Part shown: piece by piece, positions 7,327 to 15,567 of the stretch | Layout of the letters: each line of letters opens with the position of its first letter | How positions within the stretch are numbered: the stretch's first letter is position 1 | Source of the DNA: CAIVAT01 sp037128705 | Lineage (GTDB): Bacteria > Bacteroidota > Bacteroidia > Bacteroidales > FEN-979 | Length of the DNA stretch: 23,207 nucleotides | NCBI GenBank assembly: GCA_037128705.1 | Contig: JBAXVX010000040.1 | Span: forward strand, 1-23,207 | Direction: 5' to 3' | The notes under the pieces: model-generated | Seen by the model: only the letters and a program-made list of their open reading frames with translations | Told to the model about the DNA's origin: nothing | The model's database searches: none | Translations under genes and position numbers: made by a program

Positions 7327-8475
7327 ATGAAACTGGAGACCCTGCTGGCCAACATCGTTCATTACTGTGATATTCCCGATGATAAAGGCGCATCCCATCT
7401 TCCCATCTATAACACTGCAACCTTCGATTTAAAGCGGCAAAAGGGGGAGGGCAAAACCTGGGACTATTCACGGTCGGACAATCCCACCAGGAATGGACTT
7501 GAAACGATCTTTGCGAAGGCTGAAAATGGCGCGGGATGTACCTGCACGAACACCGGGGTCAGTGCGCTGGCCCTGTTGTTTGATGCCACACTCCGCGCCG
7601 GCGACGCAATCCTGGTCGAAAAAGATTGTTATGGTGGCACCTACCGCCTGCTGAATGTGTTGCAGGAAAAAAATGATATCCGCACCACCTACATCGATTT
7701 TCTCGACCTCGATGAGGTTGAACTGACCATCTCCCAAGGAAATTTCAAGCTGATCTTATGTGAATCGCCCACCAATCCCGGGATGAAGATCCTTGACCTT
7801 ACGGCCATCGCCGCCCTGGCAAAAAAATACCAGGTCATCCTGGCCATCGACAACAGCCTGGCCACCTTTGCTTCGCAAAAGCCACTGGATTTCGGGGCCG
7901 ATTTTTCGGTGTTTTCCACCACCAAATTTGTCTCGGGCCATGGCAGTGTGACCGCAGGCGCACTCGTTTCAAAAGATCCGCTGCTGGCCCAAAAGGTCAG
8001 GTACCTCTCCAATGCCGAAGGACGGGCGCAAAGCCCCTTCGATGCCTACCTGGTTTCGCTCGGTTTGCCAACCCTGCCCTACCGGATGAGGATCCAGGAG
8101 GAGAGTGCACTGAAACTGGCCACCTTCCTGAAATCACATGCCGACGTTACCGAGGTGAAATTTCCGGGACTGCCCGATCACCCGCAATACCAGCTGGCCA
8201 GGAAACAGATGCGCATCATCCCGTCGGTGTTTACCATCCATCTTGTTTCAGAAGAAAAGGCAGCCCAGCTGATCCGAAACACCAGGTTATTCGGAGAAAA
8301 GGCATCGTTCGGCACGGCCGATTCCCGCATGGAGATCCCATCGAAAATGAGCCATGCCAGCTTTTCCGAAAAGGATCTTGCCGCCGTCGGGCTGACAAAA
8401 TCCACGGTCAGGATCTCGGTGGGGCTGGAGGATACCCAGGACCTGATGGATGATGTAGTCCAGGCACTTGCATAA
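7327..8475 (+). CDS. Cys/Met-metabolism PLP enzyme (cystathionine gamma-synthase/lyase family)
   Basis: 382 aa, the usual size for the Cys/Met-metabolism PLP family. YSRSDNPTRNGLE near residues 48-59 is the family's phosphate-binding region, Asp175 in AIDNSLAT contacts the pyridine nitrogen, and Lys200 in STTKFVSGHGSV is the Schiff-base lysine. Family members make or cleave cystathionine or sulfhydrylate O-acetylhomoserine, and sequence alone does not settle which. With metX and hom in the facing operon, a role in converting O-acylhomoserine to cystathionine, homocysteine or methionine is most likely. It sits 3 nt after the lipoprotein gene and 15 nt before a second, longer family member. Confidence 0.9.
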   Translation: MKLETLLANIVHYCDIPDDKGASHLPIYNTATFDLKRQKGEGKTWDYSRSDNPTRNGLETIFAKAENGAGCTCTNTGVSALALLFDATLRAGDAILVEKDCYGGTYRLLNVLQEKNDIRTTYIDFLDLDEVELTISQGNFKLILCESPTNPGMKILDLTAIAALAKKYQVILAIDNSLATFASQKPLDFGADFSVFSTTKFVSGHGSVTAGALVSKDPLLAQKVRYLSNAEGRAQSPFDAYLVSLGLPTLPYRMRIQEESALKLATFLKSHADVTEVKFPGLPDHPQYQLARKQMRIIPSVFTIHLVSEEKAAQLIRNTRLFGEKASFGTADSRMEIPSKMSHASFSEKDLAAVGLTKSTVRISVGLEDTQDLMDDVVQALA

Positions 8476-8490
8476 CTCCGGATCAGAGCC

Positions 8491-9990
8491 ATGAATCCCT
8501 ATTTTAAACCCATCCCGGCCGGCGCCCCTGTTCCGCTGAACAATCCGCATGCAGTATCGGTGAGCCTGCCGACCATGGCCGATGTGATCGGGTACGAGGA
8601 GCATGATCCTGCAATTCTTTCGAAGATGCAGTCGGGATATCCCCGGTTCTTCATGAATAAACTGGTGGAGCAATTGTGTTTTCACCTGCGCGAAAAAAAG
8701 GACGTTCCCGATGCCGTTGACCTGCTGCCGCTGATGTCGCACCGGGCGCTTGAAATTGTCAATGAAAGATTTGGCGCCTCCTTCAATTTTATCGAAGAGC
8801 AGGGATGCGTTTTTTTACTGATGGCCAAAGACAGTCCGCAGCGCCAGGCGGTGATCGATTTCATCCGGCACGCGGGAATCCTGCTCTCCTCAAGGATGGC
8901 TGAGGATGTTTTGTTTTCCCTGGGGCTGGTCTCTCAAACGTTTCATGAAACCTTGTTTGAGACGGGTGATGCTGCGGAGATCATCAAAACAACCCTCGGA
9001 AAAGCTTATGGGACGGAACATCCCGGCCATGTGCTGCTTTGCAGCAGCGGCATGAACGCAGTCTACGCTGTTTTTGAAGCGATGATCCGGCTGAACCGGG
9101 ATACTGAAAAACAGACGATCCTGCAGGCCGGGTGGCTGTACATCGACACGCTCGAGATCATACGGAAATTCGGCGGGAGCGCTGTTTTGCTGGCTTCGGT
9201 GACGGATATGACCAAACTGGAGGAGAGGATCGTTCATGATCATGAAACGATCGGCGCGGTTTTCACCGAGATCCCCAACAATCCGTTGATCGAATGCGTT
9301 GATCTGCCCAGGTTATATGATCTCTGTAAAAAATACAACATCCCCCTCGTCGTTGATTCGACCATTGGAACGCCCTATAACCTGAACATCCTGCCCTGGT
9401 GCGATGTTGCGGTCGAGAGCCTTACCAAATTTGCCTGCGGAAAGGGCGATGTGCTGATGGGCGCCGTGATCATGAATCACAAAAGCAATCTTGCCGGAGC
9501 GCTGAAAGAACGGGTCCTGCCAAACATTGTTCAGCCCTGTTCACGGGATGTATCAAGGCTGGCACAAAACATCCAGGGTTATGCGCACCGGGTGGAGGTT
9601 GTTGCGGAAAACACCGCGAAAATCATTGCCTACCTTGAAAGATCACCGGCCGTAAAGCAGGTTTATTCCGTTCTGCATCCGCATTCCCATCCAAATTTCC
9701 TGAAAATCTGCAAACATCCGGATGCCCTGCCAGGATTAATATCCGTGGTGTTCAGGAAGGAACTGGTTCATTATTACGACAAATTGAACCTGCCCAAGGG
9801 GCCGAGTCTTGGTACCGAATTCACCCTGGCCATGCCCTATGCCTACCTGGCCCATTACAACCTGGTCAAAACCAAAGCCGGGAGGAAAGAGCTTTTACAG
9901 ATGGGGCTGGATCCCGAGCTGCTCAGGCTTTCGATCGGGACAGAACCTGCGGAGGAGATCATCGGGGTATTCAGGGCGGCGGGCATCTGA
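8491..9990 (+). CDS. Long trans-sulfuration PLP enzyme, cystathionine gamma-synthase-like with N-terminal extension
   Basis: 499 aa, about 110 more than its upstream neighbour. The catalytic part covers about residues 150-499: SSGMNAVYAVF (about 185-195), Asp289 in VVDSTIGTP and the Schiff-base Lys313 in ESLTKFACGKGD. The first 150 residues include SVSLPTMADVIGYEE and SGYPRFF, which I recall from the longer fungal-type cystathionine gamma-synthases (Str2/Met-7 group). The likely reaction is joining cysteine or sulfide to O-acylhomoserine. The tandem pair could supply gamma-synthase and beta-lyase steps, or one could be a sulfhydrylase. The gene ends 9 nt from the convergent hom stop. Confidence 0.85.
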   Translation: MNPYFKPIPAGAPVPLNNPHAVSVSLPTMADVIGYEEHDPAILSKMQSGYPRFFMNKLVEQLCFHLREKKDVPDAVDLLPLMSHRALEIVNERFGASFNFIEEQGCVFLLMAKDSPQRQAVIDFIRHAGILLSSRMAEDVLFSLGLVSQTFHETLFETGDAAEIIKTTLGKAYGTEHPGHVLLCSSGMNAVYAVFEAMIRLNRDTEKQTILQAGWLYIDTLEIIRKFGGSAVLLASVTDMTKLEERIVHDHETIGAVFTEIPNNPLIECVDLPRLYDLCKKYNIPLVVDSTIGTPYNLNILPWCDVAVESLTKFACGKGDVLMGAVIMNHKSNLAGALKERVLPNIVQPCSRDVSRLAQNIQGYAHRVEVVAENTAKIIAYLERSPAVKQVYSVLHPHSHPNFLKICKHPDALPGLISVVFRKELVHYYDKLNLPKGPSLGTEFTLAMPYAYLAHYNLVKTKAGRKELLQMGLDPELLRLSIGTEPAEEIIGVFRAAGI

Positions 9991-9999
9991 AAATTTTTT

Positions 10000-11181
10000 T
10001 TAAATCTCGGCCAGGAAAACATTCCGTTTTGAAAGAGCAGATTTTATGCGCTTCAGATTTTCTAACGTGATCAGGCCTGTAACATACTTGTATTTTTCAG
10101 AGTTATAGCGCTCCCTGATCTCATCGAACCAGAAGATATTCAGGTCACTTTCATTCTCATACCGGAGATAGATCGGGACAGCGGCCTGGTTGCCGAAGAC
10201 CAGGCCGTTTTTCCGCGCCATCTTCTTGTATTCATACCGGTAGTTGTATCCGCGGGCTGTGATGTCGGAAAGTACGGCCGATCCGGTGGGGTAGGCCCCT
10301 GCGCCCTTCCCGAACATGAACTGCTTGTCGTAAAAGGCCCCTTTGATCACCACCCCGTTGAACTCCTCCTCCACATTGTAAATATACTTGTCGGGAGAAA
10401 CCATCCTTGGCATGACGTAGAGCGACAAACTGTTGTCGGGATTCTTTTTAACCTGGGCCACCAGCTTGATCTTCCGTCCCTTTTCGCGGGCAAACTGCAT
10501 GTCCTGGCTGTTGATGTTCGATATCCCGAAGTTGAAGACCTCTTCGGGTGAAACATACACGCCAAATGCATGCACCGTGATGATCACCAGTTTGTAAAGC
10601 GCATCGAGCCCGTCGACATCAAAAACGGGATCACTCTCCGCAAATCCGAGCTCCTGGGCCTGGCGCAAAGCGGTAGCATAATCGAGTCCCTGGTTGAACA
10701 TTTTCGACAGGATGTAATTGGATGAACCGTTGAGGATCCCGGTGACGCTTTGCAGCAGGTCGTTGTCGTAGTATTCCTCCAGGTTACGGATGACCGGAAT
10801 GCTTCCGCAGGCCGAGGCATCGTACAGCATGCCGACCCCGAGTTTCCGCTGCAGGCTGATGAATTCGGGGAGATGGGCCGCCAGCATTTTCTTATTGCCC
10901 GACACCACGCTTTTTCCCTTCTCCAGCGCCGATTTCACGATGAGATACGCCGCTTCGGCATCATCGATGAGTTCGACCACCAGGTTTATCTTTGCATCCC
11001 CGAGAATATCTTCGGGATCGAAGGTGAACATTTCGGGAGGCAGCGGCCGCTCCTTGGTTTTATTTTTTATGCAAATCTTTGAGATCACTGCATGGGTATC
11101 GGGGCTTTGTTTCAGAACTTCGTAAAGCCCGTTTCCTACTACGCCAAAGCCGAAAAGTCCAATGTTAAGCTGCTGATCCAT
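10000..11181 (-). CDS. hom: Homoserine dehydrogenase
   Basis: 393 aa. It reduces aspartate semialdehyde to homoserine with NAD(P)H. GFGVVGNGL (11-19) is the Rossmann nucleotide loop. SGNKKMLA (about 94-101) carries the conserved Lys97. DASACGSIPVIR (121-132) and GILNGSSNYILSKM (148-161) are family signatures. SDPVFDVDGLDALYKL includes Asp193 and Lys197 of the substrate pocket. The remaining 190 residues are longer than in the shortest dehydrogenases and show no clear ACT motif, so feedback control through this subunit is uncertain. It is monofunctional; the aspartokinase is separate (lysC). Its start overlaps the 3' end of metX by 17 nt, implying translational coupling. It is the last gene of the lysC-lysA-metX-hom block. 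Confidence 0.95.
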   Translation of the reverse strand: MDQQLNIGLFGFGVVGNGLYEVLKQSPDTHAVISKICIKNKTKERPLPPEMFTFDPEDILGDAKINLVVELIDDAEAAYLIVKSALEKGKSVVSGNKKMLAAHLPEFISLQRKLGVGMLYDASACGSIPVIRNLEEYYDNDLLQSVTGILNGSSNYILSKMFNQGLDYATALRQAQELGFAESDPVFDVDGLDALYKLVIITVHAFGVYVSPEEVFNFGISNINSQDMQFAREKGRKIKLVAQVKKNPDNSLSLYVMPRMVSPDKYIYNVEEEFNGVVIKGAFYDKQFMFGKGAGAYPTGSAVLSDITARGYNYRYEYKKMARKNGLVFGNQAAVPIYLRYENESDLNIFWFDEIRERYNSEKYKYVTGLITLENLKRIKSALSKRNVFLAEI

Positions 11182-12229
11182 TTTTACCTGTTTTATAGAA
11201 TGTTTGAATGATGCCGGTCAGTTGGGCGTCCTCAATCAGAAAGCCGTCGTGGCCATAATCCGAATTGATCTCGGCATACCGGCTGCCGGGAACATGCTGT
11301 ACGATGACCTTCAGATCATCCGGAGGAAACAAGATGTCGGAGGAGATGCCCACGGCCAGGGTTTTTGACCTGATGCACCCCAATGCCTTTGCGATGCTTT
11401 CTCTTTGCCGTGCCACATTGTGTGTATCCATGGCACGTGCGATCACGTGATAGGAGTAGGCATTGTAACGCTTCACCAGTTTTTCGCCCTGGTATTCCTG
11501 GTAGGAGGATGCTTTGAACCCGCTTGTTTTATTGATATCTGTCTCCTGCTGCGTTCTGTTATAGGTTTGCAGGTTGCGGTAGCTCAGCAAGGCAATGGAC
11601 CGGGCTGCCCTGAGTCCGGCGCGTCCCCCGTCGGGAGACTGGCCGAAGAAGGAGGGGTCGGCCTCGATGGCCATCCGTTGTGACTGGTTGAAGGCAATGG
11701 CCCAGGGTGAAATCACGGCATTGGTGGCCAGCAGGACCAGGTTTTCAACAAGGTGTGGCTGGCTGATGGCCCATTCCATCGCCTGGTGTGCCCCGATCGA
11801 GCCCCCGATCATCGTGTGAATCGAAGGAATGCCGAGGTGGTGCCTGAGCAATTCGTGGGCTGCGGCCATGTCGCGGATGGTAATTTCAGGAAAATCACGA
11901 TACCAGGCGGTTCCGGTTCCGGGATTGACGGAAAGCGGCCCGGTGGTCCCGTAACACGAGCCGAGCATGTTGGCGCAAACGATAAAATGGTGATCCGGAT
12001 CGAACAGTTTCCCGGGCCCGACAAGGCCGGGCCACCATTCCATCGGGTCGGAATTGGCCGTAAGGGCATGGCATATCCAGATGACATTGTCCTTCGATGC
12101 ATTCAGCCGGCCATGGGTATGGTATCCGATGGTCAGATCGGGGAGGACAGCGCCCAGTTCGAGCGGAAAGGGTTTTCCGGTGGTGAATGTTTTCAAAAAG
12201 GGAAAGATGCAATGATTTTGGGGAGGCAA
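11165..12229 (-). CDS. metX: Homoserine O-acetyltransferase
   Basis: 354 aa as drawn. An alpha/beta-hydrolase-fold acyltransferase activating homoserine for methionine synthesis. HALTANS (54-60) forms the oxyanion region and Ser144 in GGSIGAHQAMEW is the nucleophile. Near the C-terminus, SDILFPPDDLK and YGHDGFLIE supply the Asp and His of the triad. MetX-type enzymes usually take acetyl-CoA, though some take succinyl-CoA; this was not resolved. The start is uncertain: the drawn TTG at 12229 lies inside a TATCTTTG promoter-like box. A downstream TTG at 12196 gives MKTFTTGKPF and a length closer to the family. No ATG is available nearby. The gene starts 21 nt after the lysA stop and overlaps hom. 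Confidence 0.92.
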   Translation of the reverse strand: MPPQNHCIFPFLKTFTTGKPFPLELGAVLPDLTIGYHTHGRLNASKDNVIWICHALTANSDPMEWWPGLVGPGKLFDPDHHFIVCANMLGSCYGTTGPLSVNPGTGTAWYRDFPEITIRDMAAAHELLRHHLGIPSIHTMIGGSIGAHQAMEWAISQPHLVENLVLLATNAVISPWAIAFNQSQRMAIEADPSFFGQSPDGGRAGLRAARSIALLSYRNLQTYNRTQQETDINKTSGFKASSYQEYQGEKLVKRYNAYSYHVIARAMDTHNVARQRESIAKALGCIRSKTLAVGISSDILFPPDDLKVIVQHVPGSRYAEINSDYGHDGFLIEDAQLTGIIQTFYKTGKNGSAA

Positions 12230-12234
12230 AGATA
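12227..12234 (-). promoter_or_regulatory. Putative internal -7 box ahead of metX
   Basis: The minus strand reads TATCTTTG, a full TAnnTTTG match in the 21-nt gap between lysA and metX, preceded by a T/A-rich run. It would let metX-hom be transcribed apart from lysC-lysA. No TTTG is seen at the -33 position. Confidence 0.5.
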
Positions 12235-12250
12235 AAAAAAATAATTAAAA

Positions 12251-13453
12251 TCAGCGGACAGCTGAAAAACGGTGGAGCCCCGTCATGGGAATCACCTTCG
12301 CGGAACTTTTTGAGTGGCCTTCAAGATAGACCTTGCCGATGGGGCCCCGGAGGTTGTAGTTCATGGACATCGATTCGGCATAGGCGCCGCATGAATGGAT
12401 TTTAATCAGGTCACCTCTTTTGGTTGCCGGAAGCATCAGATCCCTGCCAAAGCAATCGCTGCTTTCGCAGATCGGACCGACCACATCAACCATTTCAGCC
12501 TCCCCGGCCGAAGTCTGGTTTTCGATCAGGTGAATGGCCCCGTACAGGGCCGGGCGGATCAGCTCCGTCATCCCCGCATCCACGATCACGTGACGCTTTC
12601 CGGTCCCCTGTTTCACATAGAGCACGCGGGTAACCAGGGCGCCGCACTGACCGGTAAGGCTGCGGCCCAACTCAAAATGACGGCTGATTTTACCGGGCAG
12701 ATCCAGTTTGTCATGAAACACTTTGAAGAAGCCCTCGAAATCGGGAATGGGATTATTGACGGGATCAAGGTAATCAATGCCCAGTCCGCCGCCCAGGTTG
12801 ATCATGGTTGCCCCGTGACCGCTGATGTCGAAATCGTACCAGATCCTGTTTGCAGCCAGGCAAAGCGCCTCAAAGGGCTGAAGCGAGGTGATCTGTGAGC
12901 CAATGTGAAAATGAAGTCCCAGGAAGGTGATCCAGGGTTGATTTTTGCATAGATCCAGCGCCTCCTGTAAACGGGTGACGGGGATCCCGAATTTATTCTC
13001 CTTGAGCCCGGTGGTGATGTGGGGATGCGTATTTGCTGGGATGTCGGGATTGACGCGGAGTACAACGGGCGCTTTGACCTGAAGCCGGGCTGCGATCATG
13101 CCGACCACCTCCAGCTCCTCCACCGATTCAATGTTCAGGCAAAGGATTCCGGACCGGAGGGCCTCTTCAATCTCCAGGTCGGTTTTTCCGACCCCGGCAA
13201 AGACGATGGTTGAAGGTTTGAAACCCCCGGCCAGCGCAAACTGCACTTCATTGCCGCTTACGCAGTCAACCCCGAAGCCTGCCTCCCGGATCCTGGAAAC
13301 AATGCGGGGATCGTAATTGGCTTTCAGGGCATAATGAACATGGAACCCGTACCGGGATGATCCGGAAGATGCCAGTGCCAGGGTGTGGTCCAGCAAACCC
13401 AGATCATATTGATAATAGGGAGTCGGGATGGCCGGTATATTACGAATAGGCAT
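12251..13453 (-). CDS. lysA: Diaminopimelate decarboxylase
   Basis: 400 aa. It decarboxylates meso-diaminopimelate to L-lysine, the last step of lysine synthesis. It is a fold-type III PLP enzyme: Lys44 in HYALKAN binds PLP, HFHIGSQ (181-187) and GGGLGIDY (221-228) shape the barrel phosphate site, ELGRSL (261-266) is the usual E-x-GR-S motif, and Cys329 in CESSD is the active-site Cys contributed across the dimer. TELIRPALYGA (about 296-306) is also diagnostic. The ATG start overlaps the 3' end of lysC by 14 nt, consistent with translational coupling of the first and last committed lysine genes. Length and motifs are complete. Confidence 0.96.
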   Translation of the reverse strand: MPIRNIPAIPTPYYQYDLGLLDHTLALASSGSSRYGFHVHYALKANYDPRIVSRIREAGFGVDCVSGNEVQFALAGGFKPSTIVFAGVGKTDLEIEEALRSGILCLNIESVEELEVVGMIAARLQVKAPVVLRVNPDIPANTHPHITTGLKENKFGIPVTRLQEALDLCKNQPWITFLGLHFHIGSQITSLQPFEALCLAANRIWYDFDISGHGATMINLGGGLGIDYLDPVNNPIPDFEGFFKVFHDKLDLPGKISRHFELGRSLTGQCGALVTRVLYVKQGTGKRHVIVDAGMTELIRPALYGAIHLIENQTSAGEAEMVDVVGPICESSDCFGRDLMLPATKRGDLIKIHSCGAYAESMSMNYNLRGPIGKVYLEGHSKSSAKVIPMTGLHRFSAVR

Positions 13454-14780
13454 ATCTGGGAAGATTGGAAAGTTCGAAAAGACCTGAATTCAGTTTATTC
13501 AGGGCCCGTTTTTTATCCTGGTGCGCCACCAGCAGGCTGATGTTGTTCTGACTTCCGCCATAGGAGATCATCCGGATGGGGATGCTTTGCAAGGAATGAA
13601 GGATGCGGGCCACGTGCCCGTATTTATCAATCAGGAAATCGCCGACCACGCAGATAATGGATTGATCGTGGTCTACCTCGACCGTACCCAGTTTCGTCAG
13701 TTCCCTGATAATTTCATTGAGGTGGGTGTTGTTGTCGATGGTGAGGGAAACCGAAACCTCGGAGGTGGTGATCATGTCGATCGGGGTTTGGAAATCCTCG
13801 AAAACCTTGAAGAGGCTCACGAGGAAGCCGTAGGTGTTCAGCATCCGGCCCGATTTGATGCGAATGGCGGTGATGTGATCCTTGGCGGCAATGGCTGTGA
13901 TATCGTGCCTCGGCTCCTCCTTTCCAATGATCGTACCCGCATTTTCGGGATGCATCGTATTTCGCAGCCAGATGGGGATATTCGATTGCCGGGCGGGCCA
14001 GACGCAGGCCGGGTGAAGGATTTTGGCTCCGAAGTAGGCCAGCTCGGCGGCCTCATCGAACGAAAGCCGGCGCACGGCGAAGGTATCCTCCACCTCGCGC
14101 GGATCGTTGTTCTGCATCCCGTCGATGTCGGTCCAGATCTCGATGATGGATGCATGCACGGCCGCCCCGATCAGCGTGGCCGAATAATCGCTGCCGCCCC
14201 TTTTCAGGTTGTCGATCTCCCCAAGATGATTGCGGCAGACAAATCCCTGGGTGATAAAAAGCTGTGAACCCCCGGAAAGCAACCTGGGCATGAGCCGGTG
14301 TGTAATCTCTGGCAGATCAGGTTCTCCCTGGTCGTTCAGCCGCATAAAATCAGCCGCTTCAAGCAGGGTGGCTGAAATACCTTGGGAAACCAGGTAGTCG
14401 GTGAAGATCCTTGAGGTGATCATCTCGCCCTGGACGATCATCCAGTTCGATGTTTCCTCTGAAATGCCATTCGAAACCTGCTCCGACAGAAGGTCGAAAG
14501 CAAATTCAAGGTATTCCGTCACAGGTTCACGAACCAAAAAATCGCTGAACAGTTCCTCCGTGGTATGCTCAAATTTTTGTTTGATCCATTGAAGTGTCGC
14601 TGCTCCCTTCTCACGGTCACCGGCTTTGAAGCATTTCACGGTTTCGATCAGTTTATCGGTTACCCCTGCCATGGCCGACAGAATGACCATGCAGGGCTCG
14701 GCCCTTTGAACGAGCGATGAAACTTCCCGCATGCGGGTTGCAGTTCCCATCGATGTTCCGCCAAATTTCAATACGATCAT
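13440..14780 (-). CDS. lysC: Aspartate kinase (monofunctional)
   Basis: 446 aa from the ATG at 14780. The open frame can be extended to a TTG at 14804, but the ATG is preceded by GAGG and gives MIVLKFGGTS, the normal family N-terminus, so it is preferred. The enzyme phosphorylates aspartate at the head of the lysine/threonine/methionine pathway. KFGGTS (5-10), the KRGGSDYSA nucleotide-site segment (about 193-201) and WTDIDGM (about 216-222) form the kinase domain. Two ACT-type regulatory segments follow at roughly 297-365 and 375-440, with MITTSEVSVSL and ISYGGSQNNIS, the conserved effector and interface motifs. Feedback inhibition, probably by lysine, is expected from the family. It is first in the lysC-lysA-metX-hom block. 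Confidence 0.94.
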   Translation of the reverse strand: MIVLKFGGTSMGTATRMREVSSLVQRAEPCMVILSAMAGVTDKLIETVKCFKAGDREKGAATLQWIKQKFEHTTEELFSDFLVREPVTEYLEFAFDLLSEQVSNGISEETSNWMIVQGEMITSRIFTDYLVSQGISATLLEAADFMRLNDQGEPDLPEITHRLMPRLLSGGSQLFITQGFVCRNHLGEIDNLKRGGSDYSATLIGAAVHASIIEIWTDIDGMQNNDPREVEDTFAVRRLSFDEAAELAYFGAKILHPACVWPARQSNIPIWLRNTMHPENAGTIIGKEEPRHDITAIAAKDHITAIRIKSGRMLNTYGFLVSLFKVFEDFQTPIDMITTSEVSVSLTIDNNTHLNEIIRELTKLGTVEVDHDQSIICVVGDFLIDKYGHVARILHSLQSIPIRMISYGGSQNNISLLVAHQDKKRALNKLNSGLFELSNLPRYAYS

Positions 14781-14801
14781 ATCCTCAGATTTTATCCGTT
14801 G

Positions 14802-14809
14802 CAAAGTAA
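14802..14809 (-). promoter_or_regulatory. Weak -7-like box for lysC
   Basis: The minus strand reads TTACTTTG, one base off TAnnTTTG, 21 nt before the preferred lysC ATG. Its final TTG is the alternative start at 14804, which argues against using that TTG for initiation. Confidence 0.35.
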
Positions 14810-14860
14810 CGGCATATCCTCACCGGAAGATTAAAAACTCGGAATTTGTACTAAATAATA

Positions 14861-14868
14861 TATATTTG
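14861..14868 (+). promoter_or_regulatory. Putative -7 box for the ACT-domain gene
   Basis: TATATTTG matches TAnnTTTG within an A+T-rich divergent region, 16 nt before the ATG at 14885. A TTTG at 14845-14848 is only 12 nt upstream. Confidence 0.5.
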
Positions 14869-14884
14869 TATAAATTTAAACATT

Positions 14885-15541
14885 ATGACCATCGCGGAAT
14901 CGGTAGATCAGTACCTGCGTCAGTCTCCGTTCCTGGAGGAGGCCCTGGCAGACAACCTGTTAAATATCTCGTCGCTGGCGCGGAAGATAAAGCCGGTCAT
15001 TGAGGCCCAGCTTCAGAAACCGGTGAAGGAAGGGGCCATCATCGTGGCCATCACCCGCCGGGAACCCAACTATTATTACAAGGTCAATCTCGGGATCAAG
15101 GGATTTTTACACAACCTCGGGGATATTACGGTACGGTCCGATTTGCGGGACTACACCTATGCAAATTCTGAAACCCTGCCGGATGCCGAACGCATGCTGA
15201 TCGTCCGTACGAGCATGGAAAAGGAAAATTTTGTCACCGTTTCGCGCGGCATCTATGAGACCACGATCATCGTCAGCCGCTCCATGGAAAAACTGGTTGA
15301 AGAAAGTTTCCGGAAGGAGAAGCTGATATCGGAGAAGACAAACCTGAGTTCCATCACCATCCGGCTTCCGAAAAACAATACCGAAATCTCGGGCATTTAC
15401 TATTTCATCCTCAAGAAGATAGCATGGGCGGGGATCAACATCGTGGAGATCATCTCCACCACCAATGAATTTACTTTAGTGGTTTCTGAAGAGCTCGTTC
15501 ACCAGGCGCTGGGGATCCTGATCGATCTGAAAAATGTTTAA
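14885..15541 (+). CDS. Stand-alone ACT-domain protein
   Basis: 218 aa, no kinase motif. The C-terminal 65 residues (about 152-216), starting LSSITIRLPKN and continuing through AWAGINIVEIISTTNEFTLVV, have the beta-alpha-beta pattern and phrasing of an aspartokinase ACT domain. The first 150 residues are mixed alpha/beta with no motif I recognise. The N-terminal part (SPFLEEALADNLLNISSLARKI) looks like a small helical domain. It diverges from lysC across a short shared promoter region, suggesting a role as an amino-acid-sensing regulator or partner of aspartate-family synthesis. That role is inferred from context only. It is followed by a possible two-way terminator and a convergent ATPase gene. 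Confidence 0.8.
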   Translation: MTIAESVDQYLRQSPFLEEALADNLLNISSLARKIKPVIEAQLQKPVKEGAIIVAITRREPNYYYKVNLGIKGFLHNLGDITVRSDLRDYTYANSETLPDAERMLIVRTSMEKENFVTVSRGIYETTIIVSRSMEKLVEESFRKEKLISEKTNLSSITIRLPKNNTEISGIYYFILKKIAWAGINIVEIISTTNEFTLVVSEELVHQALGILIDLKNV

Positions 15542-15544
15542 AAG

Positions 15545-15567
15545 CTGAATGCTTCCGGCAGTTTCAG
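15545..15567. terminator. Possible bidirectional hairpin terminator
   Basis: CTGAA pairs with TTCAG, and inside it TGC pairs with GCA around a TTCCG loop with a 2-nt bulge. On the plus strand it is followed by TTTTCTTT, so it could end the ACT-gene transcript. It also overlaps the stop codon of the convergent ATPase gene. The stem is short. Confidence 0.4.

Noticed and set aside
9991..9999. Terminator at the convergent junction
   Set aside because: There is a T-run between the two stop codons but no stem could be found beside it.
12230..12250. SAM-type riboswitch ahead of metX
   Set aside because: The lysA-metX gap is only 21 nt, too short for any known SAM aptamer.
13521..14267. 248-codon open frame antisense to lysC
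   Set aside because: Shadow frame; lysC has all family motifs on the other strand.
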